DNA of 35,920 nt. Origin: an uncultured Nitrospira sp. Lineage in GTDB: Bacteria > Nitrospirota > Nitrospiria > Nitrospirales > Nitrospiraceae. Positions 31,102 to 35,920 of this stretch are shown here, piece after piece. Below the pieces are notes generated by a model. It worked only from the letters and a program-made list of their open reading frames with translations. It was not told the DNA's origin and searched no databases. Location: positions 1-35,920 of the forward strand of contig CAMLHQ010000031.1 of NCBI GenBank assembly GCA_946479785.1. The letters run 5' to 3'. Position 1 is the stretch's first letter, and each line of letters starts with the position of its first letter. The translations under genes and the position numbers were made by a program.

Positions 31102-32853
31102 ATGTCAGACCTCAAGGCTGCTCAAGATATGATGGCGGCCGCCATGGTCGCTAAGCAGGGTGCTGACCCTGAGCTGACCTCGGTCAGCCAACTGCTCAAG
31201 TCGCTCGACCGGGCGTCGAAAAACGTCCGCACGTTCGGTCAACAGAATAGCGTAGCCCAGAAGTTCTTCGAGCAGTTTTATACGGAACTGAACACCCACC
31301 TGGACCAATACAGCGTACTGACCTTTGTCGTCCAACGAGAAGGCCTGTTCTTCAAGGAAGCATCTGTCTACAGCTCAAAAACCGGAGAGGCAAGCGAGAA
31401 CCTCGCGTTCAGGCTCTACAGCGATGGCATTCGAGAGATTACCTTCCATCAAGGTATTGAACAGGAAGACGTCCTGTTCTTCTTCGATGCCCTGTGGGAC
31501 ACCGTCGGGGCGGTAGACATGGAGGACGATGACATCGTGACCCGCCTGTGGTCAAAGAATCTGCCGACGCTGACGGTCGTCACTGCCGACGAAGTCATGA
31601 AGATTTCCGAGGTCGACGGCGTGCTGGCCCCCCAAGGGAAAGCCCCCTTGGACAGTTCGCTCAGACAGATTCTAGCCGAAGCCCAAGTGAAAGAGGCGAA
31701 GGGGTCGAAAGAGGAACAACAACGGAAAGCAAGACTTTCCTCGAGCGTCACAGGCTATGAAGTCACTGAACAGGAAATGGCTGCGTTAGCCCAGGACATT
31801 GAGGCTGAGTCGAGCCGTGACAGTATCCTCTACATGCTCGATATCTTGACCGCCATCCTCTCTTCTGAGCAATCTCCAGACCTGTTGAACAAGCTTTTCG
31901 ACATCTATGAAGGGATTCTTAAATCCCTCTTCCAGGGCGGCCATTGGTCCATTGTCGAACATGTGCTTGGATTGCTTTCTGAGGCCGAGGCGGTACGACC
32001 CGACCTGACCGACGAACACAAGAAGAAACTTCAGAACATGTTCGATCAGGTGAGCAGCCCTGAACTGATCACTCTCATACAGCAGTATCTGAATACCGCC
32101 GATAAGCCTCGCACGGAAGGGTTCGCCAATGTGCTGCTGATGATGAAACCCTCCGCCGTCTCTGCACTCTGCACGCTGCTCGGCGATCTGGAACAACCGG
32201 CCCATCAAACCCTTATTGCCAACGCCTTGGTCGATCTCGCCAAAGAGACGCCTGAGGTGCTGGCGAAATATTTGACCGATCGACGTCCAACGTTTGTCCG
32301 AAACCTGCTCAGCATCATCATGCGCTGGAATAATCCGAAGTTGGCCGACAACGTGGAAAAAATCTTGCGGTATCCTGATCCCTTGATCAGACGGGAAGTA
32401 ATCAGAACGCTGGCCATTTTAAAGCCTAGCGGAAGTGCGGCAAAACTCGTCTCGTTGTTGAATGATCCCGAGGAAGGGGTGCGCCTCGCTACGCTCAAGC
32501 CGCTGCTAACCGGCAACTACACGGCTTCGTTTGCCATGTGGGAACCCATCCTCAATGCCGAAACATTCAATGACCGTGAGCCGGCGGAAAAGCGAAATAT
32601 TTTCCATGCGATGCGTGCGACGGCCGGGGATGAAGCGGTCCCTTATTGGACGACGCTATTGACTGAATGGGGCTGGACGAATCGGAAGAAGCGGGAAGAA
32701 CTCGCTCTGCTGGCGGTTGATGCCCTAGGGAAGCTTGGAACCGCGGCAGCTCATGCGGCATTGGACACCGGCACCAAGAAAGGCACGGCTGCGGTGAAAC
32801 AAGCCTGTGCTGCGGCGATTGCCGGTATGAATAAGTATTCACGAACAGCCTGA
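31102..32853 (+). CDS. HEAT-repeat-like protein with an N-terminal domain shared with the next gene
   Basis: A 583-residue cytoplasmic protein with no signal or membrane segment. Residues 20-165 form a domain with VSQLLKSLDRASKNVRTFGQQNSV, then TFVVQREGLFFKEASVY and YSDGIREITFHQGIEQEDVLFFFDAL. Residues 225-570 are a superhelix of HEAT/armadillo-like repeats, e.g. EKILRYPDPLIRREVIRTLAI, LLNDPEEGVRLATLKPLLTG and ELALLAVDALGKLG. These normally act as protein-docking scaffolds. The N-terminal domain appears related to the N-terminal region of the HD-GYP protein 29 bases downstream, so the two likely act together in cyclic-di-GMP or related signalling (inferred). A start site is not obvious. Confidence 0.82.
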   Translation: MSDLKAAQDMMAAAMVAKQGADPELTSVSQLLKSLDRASKNVRTFGQQNSVAQKFFEQFYTELNTHLDQYSVLTFVVQREGLFFKEASVYSSKTGEASENLAFRLYSDGIREITFHQGIEQEDVLFFFDALWDTVGAVDMEDDDIVTRLWSKNLPTLTVVTADEVMKISEVDGVLAPQGKAPLDSSLRQILAEAQVKEAKGSKEEQQRKARLSSSVTGYEVTEQEMAALAQDIEAESSRDSILYMLDILTAILSSEQSPDLLNKLFDIYEGILKSLFQGGHWSIVEHVLGLLSEAEAVRPDLTDEHKKKLQNMFDQVSSPELITLIQQYLNTADKPRTEGFANVLLMMKPSAVSALCTLLGDLEQPAHQTLIANALVDLAKETPEVLAKYLTDRRPTFVRNLLSIIMRWNNPKLADNVEKILRYPDPLIRREVIRTLAILKPSGSAAKLVSLLNDPEEGVRLATLKPLLTGNYTASFAMWEPILNAETFNDREPAEKRNIFHAMRATAGDEAVPYWTTLLTEWGWTNRKKREELALLAVDALGKLGTAAAHAALDTGTKKGTAAVKQACAAAIAGMNKYSRTA

Positions 32854-32882
32854 CGATCTAAAGGCAACGAGGATCATTTTGC

Positions 32883-34391
32883 ATGGCTGAACCACTGCGC
32901 GCGTCGGACTCGGCCGCGGCGAACCCGTCGTCGACACAACCGATCCTGACCCATGAGAAGTCGCTGACCAAGAAGGTTGCCAAAGGATCGGAAGCCGGCG
33001 ATATCTACGATCAGCAGATCCTGATGCTGGGCACACAGCTGGTGACCCAAATCAGCATCCTGGTCAAGATGTCTCGCCTCCATGGCCGCACCAATTCAGC
33101 CTTGGATAATCCGGTTGACAGCGCGCTGACCGTCATTAAAACACTAGCACACGACGAACCGATCTCCGTCCGGGTGCAAAACGATTTCCTGTTTTTGGGC
33201 CAGAGACATTTGAAAGTCACGGCCGCGCAGATGCCCGTGTTCTCAACCGTGATCGACACCTTGAATCTGTGGTGCATCGGAGGAATTTCCTTTTCCAAGG
33301 AAGTCGAACCGCGGGACTTCAGGGAATTCATCTTCCAATTCGCTAGATTCGATCCTGCGACCAGTTCGATCTCGACGTTCCGCACTGCCCTCGAGCAGAA
33401 CTCCGTCAAAGGCATCGAACTTGAGGAGCGGCGCGTGCTCCGAGGCAAGGCGACGGCCAAGACCCGTTATGCCACCGCCGCATCAGCAGTCGGCAAACTC
33501 GTACAAGACTCCCGTGAGAAAGGTACGATCGGCTTCAAGCAGGCCAAGCGAGCCATTCAGAGCATCGTCGATCTCATGATGAACGATGAGGCTTCACTCT
33601 TGGGCCTCACCACGCTCCGATGCCATGATCAATATACGCACAACCATTCCGTCAACGTAGCCTTGCTCTCCATGGCCCTCGGCAACCGGGCAGGCTATCC
33701 GAAGGTCGAACTGGCCGACCTCGGTCTGGCTGCCCTATTCCACGACCTCGGCAAAGCCAATATTCCTATGGAGGTCTTGAACAAGCCCGGCGAGTTTACC
33801 GAAGACGAATGGCAAATGATGCGCAATCACCCGACGGAAGGCGCGCTGAGTTTGGCCAAAATGCGTGGAATCACCAATCTGCCTGGACGCATGGCTTCGG
33901 CGTCCTTCGAGCACCATATGAATTTGGACTTCTCCGGGTATCCGAAATTAAACGTGTCCTGGAAGCTTTCTATGACGGGCCGCATCCTCATGATCGCCGA
34001 CTGTTATGATGCAATGACGTCCTCCCGAGTGTACCGGCGCGAGCCCATGTCGCCGTCGAAAGTTCTAGGGTTCATGTTCGGAAAGGCCGGTAAGTCCTTC
34101 GACCATACCCTGATGAAACTGTTCATGACCTGCGTCGGGATCATTCCGATCGGAAGCCTCGTCCTGCTCGATACAAATGAGCTTGCCGTCGTGTTGAAGC
34201 CGGCAGCCGATCCGGCGGACGCGGAACATCCTTACGTCAAAGTCATCACGGATGCTCAAGGCACAGGCATCGAGAACGGCAGGGAAATCGATCTCCATGA
34301 GAAGGACGAAGCAGGCGAATACCGCTACAGCATCATCCGCCTCATCGACAATACGGAATACAAGTTCGACACCAGCCGCTACTTCGTGTAA
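32883..34391 (+). CDS. HD-GYP phosphodiesterase-type signalling protein
   Basis: A 502-residue cytoplasmic protein. The C-terminal half is an HD-GYP domain: HNHSVNVALLSMALGNRAGYP, HD pair His287-Asp288 in FHDLGKANIPMEVLNKPG, His316 in MMRNHPTEGA, His344-His345, and Gly-Tyr-Pro (352-354) in FSGYP. This predicts hydrolysis of cyclic di-GMP (or a related dinucleotide). The usual H-E before the D-x-S-G-Y-P is altered (EHHMNLDFSGYP), but the metal ligands are present. The N-terminal 165 residues hold the domain also found in the HEAT protein (VRVQNDFLFLGQRHLKV, ISFSKEVEPRDFREFIFQF). It starts 29 bases after the HEAT gene, so one operon. Confidence 0.9.
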   Translation: MAEPLRASDSAAANPSSTQPILTHEKSLTKKVAKGSEAGDIYDQQILMLGTQLVTQISILVKMSRLHGRTNSALDNPVDSALTVIKTLAHDEPISVRVQNDFLFLGQRHLKVTAAQMPVFSTVIDTLNLWCIGGISFSKEVEPRDFREFIFQFARFDPATSSISTFRTALEQNSVKGIELEERRVLRGKATAKTRYATAASAVGKLVQDSREKGTIGFKQAKRAIQSIVDLMMNDEASLLGLTTLRCHDQYTHNHSVNVALLSMALGNRAGYPKVELADLGLAALFHDLGKANIPMEVLNKPGEFTEDEWQMMRNHPTEGALSLAKMRGITNLPGRMASASFEHHMNLDFSGYPKLNVSWKLSMTGRILMIADCYDAMTSSRVYRREPMSPSKVLGFMFGKAGKSFDHTLMKLFMTCVGIIPIGSLVLLDTNELAVVLKPAADPADAEHPYVKVITDAQGTGIENGREIDLHEKDEAGEYRYSIIRLIDNTEYKFDTSRYFV

Positions 34392-34410
34392 CCGGGCGCT
34401 CCCCGCTCCC

Positions 34411-34439
34411 TTGACAGTGCCGTCATCGGCCGTTATTCT
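34411..34439 (+). promoter_or_regulatory. sigma70-type promoter of the Skp/OmpH gene
   Basis: TTGACA (34411-34416) and TATTCT (34434-34439) are exactly 17 bases apart, 47 bases before ATG 34487. The -35 is a perfect consensus. Confidence 0.6.
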
Positions 34440-34486
34440 CTCCCATTCAAAACTGCAAGCTTTTCATCCATTAAGGAGCGGATACC

Positions 34487-35050
34487 ATGCCTATCGCGAC
34501 GACCCCTTGGGGTCACACTGTCCTTTCGATCGTTGCCGCGGGTTCAATACTGATCAGCCTCGCATCCGGCGCCGCAGCGGCAGAGGCGTTCAAAATGGGT
34601 GTCATCGATCCCCAGGCGGTGCTCGAAAAATCGAAGGCCGGCAAGAAGGCTTTGGACGGGCTGAAAGAATATGTCTCGACCAGACAGAAGCTGCTGTCTC
34701 GGGACGAAGAAGAGTTGCGCAATACGGAAAAGACGCTGAAGGAATCGGCTGCCAAGCTGAGCGAGGCGGAAAAGAAAGACAAGGAAGCGCAGTTCCGCAC
34801 GAAGATTCAAGAATATCAAAAGCGGGCGCAGGAGTTTAATCAGGAATTGCAGGGCAAGCAAAAAGAACTCGTCGACGACTATATGAAGCGGATTGCCTCG
34901 GCTACCCAAACGGTGGCCGAAAAAGGCGGCTTCTCGATCGTCGTCGACAAGGGCAGCGAGCAAACCGTGAAGATTGTGATTTACAGCAAAGACGCTATCG
35001 ACCTGACCGACCAGGTCATCAAAGAATTCGATCGGGTCAACAGCAAGTAA
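34487..35050 (+). CDS. Skp/OmpH-family periplasmic chaperone
   Basis: A 187-residue exported protein (TAAGGAGCGGATACC before ATG). The signal peptide ends near ASGAAAA. The mature protein opens EAFKMGVIDPQAVLEKSKAGKKA, as in OmpH/Skp, and continues as a long charged coiled coil (residues 62-145, rich in KESAAKLSEAEKKDKEAQF type heptads) before a C-terminal return strand FSIVVDKGSEQTVKIVIYSKDAIDLTDQVIKEF. Skp trimers hold unfolded outer-membrane proteins in a clamp; this is a normal length. No bamA is adjacent. It is monocistronic behind its own promoter. Confidence 0.9.
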   Translation: MPIATTPWGHTVLSIVAAGSILISLASGAAAAEAFKMGVIDPQAVLEKSKAGKKALDGLKEYVSTRQKLLSRDEEELRNTEKTLKESAAKLSEAEKKDKEAQFRTKIQEYQKRAQEFNQELQGKQKELVDDYMKRIASATQTVAEKGGFSIVVDKGSEQTVKIVIYSKDAIDLTDQVIKEFDRVNSK

Positions 35051-35064
35051 TTAAGCACCCGACG

Positions 35065-35094
35065 GGCGGGACCTCGATGTGGCGAGGTTCCGTC
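35065..35094. terminator. 12-bp hairpin between convergent genes
   Basis: GGCGGGACCTCG (35065-35076) pairs with CGAGGTTCCGTC (35083-35094) around ATGTGG, with G-U pairs at two positions. It lies between the stops of the Skp and rhodanese genes (overlapping the rhodanese stop), fit to end transcription from both sides. Confidence 0.6.
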
Positions 35095-35461
35095 ACCGTT
35101 CCATTGGATAGCCGGCATCCCTCCACGCTTTGATTCCTCCACCCATCGAGATCACATTCGTATAGCCCATCTGCTGGAGCGCATCGGCAGCCAGAGCCGA
35201 TCGGTACCCGCCTCCGCAATACAAAATGATCGGGACCTGTTTGTCCGGGACGAGAGTTTCGATATCCCGCTCGATGATCCCTTTGCCGAGATGCCGCGCT
35301 CCCTTGGCATGATCTTTTGCAAATTCGTTATCCTCGCGGACATCGAGGAAGTGGGCAACCTCACCCTGATCGAGCTTGGCTTTGGCCTCTGCGATGGTAC
35401 ATTCCTTTACACGCGCTCGCGCCGCATCCACCAATTTCAAAAATCCAGGATTGTGCTTCAT
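35093..35461 (-). CDS. single-domain rhodanese-like sulfurtransferase
   Basis: A 122-residue protein of the rhodanese/GlpE type. Key features are the segment EVAHFLDVREDNEFAKDHAKGARHLGKGIIERDIE and the active-site loop with the catalytic Cys in LYCGGGYRSALAADALQQMGYTNV, given in parts, then GGGIKAWRDAGYP. Rhodaneses transfer sulfur from a persulfide to cyanide or to a protein acceptor; the six-residue loop CGGGYR is the usual sulfur-specific length. No signal peptide is seen. The radical SAM gene lies 21 bases upstream on the same strand, so they may be cotranscribed; DUF2892, the usual fusion partner, is separate at 20738. Confidence 0.9.
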   Translation of the reverse strand: MKHNPGFLKLVDAARARVKECTIAEAKAKLDQGEVAHFLDVREDNEFAKDHAKGARHLGKGIIERDIETLVPDKQVPIILYCGGGYRSALAADALQQMGYTNVISMGGGIKAWRDAGYPMER

Positions 35462-35482
35462 CGTTCCGCTATCCTCCGTGTT

Positions 35483-35920
35483 TTAAAACAGCAGCGTCTG
35501 CTCACGACCCGGACGACGAAATGTCCGAGGCACGGCCCCCTCGTCAAGCACCGTAAATCCTGCCTTCCGTCTCGCTACGTCATACAGCTGTTCGATCATC
35601 GTCCAGTACGGCCCCTTCCCGTGATGGCGGGAAAAAAAGGCGCTGTCCGTCATGGCACCGCCACGAACTTCTTGGATTCGGTGCGTGATCTTGGCAAGCC
35701 GCTCGGGAAAGGCCTGTGCCATTCGCTCCAGAAATACCGTTTCGACCGGCCCGGAAAGCCTCAACAACGTTGCCATCGCTTCACAGGCTCCCGCTTGCTT
35801 CGCCCGCTCCAGCAGGTCCGGAATATCTTCGTCGTTCAATCCTGGGATGACGGGGGAAATGGAAATTCCGGTCGGAATGCCGGCATCCGATAATCGGGCC
35901 ATCGCTTCAAATCGCTTACG
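35483..35920 (-). CDS. PA0069-family radical SAM protein (partial, 5' part outside window)
   Basis: The C-terminal 145 residues of a gene whose start lies beyond the right edge; the frame runs open through base 35920 (RKRFEAMARLSDAGIPTGIS). Recognisable features of the PA0069/Rv2578c (spore photoproduct lyase-like) family are SPVIPGLNDEDIPDLLERAKQAGA, then RLSGPVETVFLERMAQAFPERL and the closing segment DSAFFSRHHGKGPYWTMIEQLYDVARR. The iron-sulfur CxxxCxxC motif would be in the missing N-terminal part. In the family the reaction is unknown. It lies 21 bases before the rhodanese gene. Confidence 0.85.
   Translation of the reverse strand, partial: RKRFEAMARLSDAGIPTGISISPVIPGLNDEDIPDLLERAKQAGACEAMATLLRLSGPVETVFLERMAQAFPERLAKITHRIQEVRGGAMTDSAFFSRHHGKGPYWTMIEQLYDVARRKAGFTVLDEGAVPRTFRRPGREQTLLF

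Overview
The window reads as a chromosomal segment of a GC-rich, Gram-negative, respiratory bacterium. It is most consistent with a Nitrospira-like member of the Nitrospirota. That assignment is inferred from protein style and gene mix, not from a marker gene: a haem-binding DUF3365 protein, a di-haem peroxidase/MauG-type cytochrome, an NAD-type short 6-phosphogluconate dehydrogenase beside zwf, a HEAT/HD-GYP pair, a Skp/OmpH chaperone and many very small proteins. I see no rRNA, tRNA, CRISPR array, insertion sequence, integrase or phage gene.

Left part (1-7.8 kb) is a loosely packed region of small genes: a frameshifted GNAT acetyltransferase, a small membrane protein, an antibiotic-biosynthesis-monooxygenase-fold protein, a small winged-helix-like protein under a dyad, a monohaem DUF3365 protein, a GT4 glycosyltransferase, two lipoproteins, two paralogous ~60-residue proteins in tandem and a receiver-only response regulator. 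Here a bipartite element, CCTAGGGG-N4-CCTAG(G/T), sits in the same position before candidate -10 boxes of two small-gene loci, with a degenerate third copy. It looks like the binding site of an undescribed regulator.

Middle part (7.8-21.2 kb) is mixed physiology: a di-haem cytochrome, a secreted beta-sandwich protein, a CBS-pair protein, a BASS-family transporter, a frameshifted coiled-coil/TM protein, an MFS transporter, an SRPBCC protein, a secreted repeat protein, an AhpD-like protein, a methyltransferase divergent from an AraC regulator, DUF1272 and GYD proteins, and an NfeD protease-slipin operon followed by a DUF2892 protein.

Right part (21.2-35.9 kb) is denser and more metabolic. A minus-strand cluster holds an MFS/nucleotide-exchanger-like protein, a ProA homologue whose catalytic cysteine is replaced by alanine, and a methyltransferase. 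Divergent from it are threonine aldolase, a small protein plus nucleotidyltransferase, and gnd-zwf (oxidative pentose phosphate pathway). Then come a translationally coupled GDSL hydrolase-thioredoxin pair, the HEAT and HD-GYP genes (their N-terminal regions appear related), a Skp/OmpH chaperone, a rhodanese and the 3' part of a PA0069-type radical SAM gene running off the window.

The best leads for something undescribed are the Cys-less ProA homologue with a palindrome over its promoter, the CCTAGG-type bipartite regulon, and the shared N-terminal domain of the HEAT/HD-GYP pair. All are hypotheses from reading alone; no database search was run.
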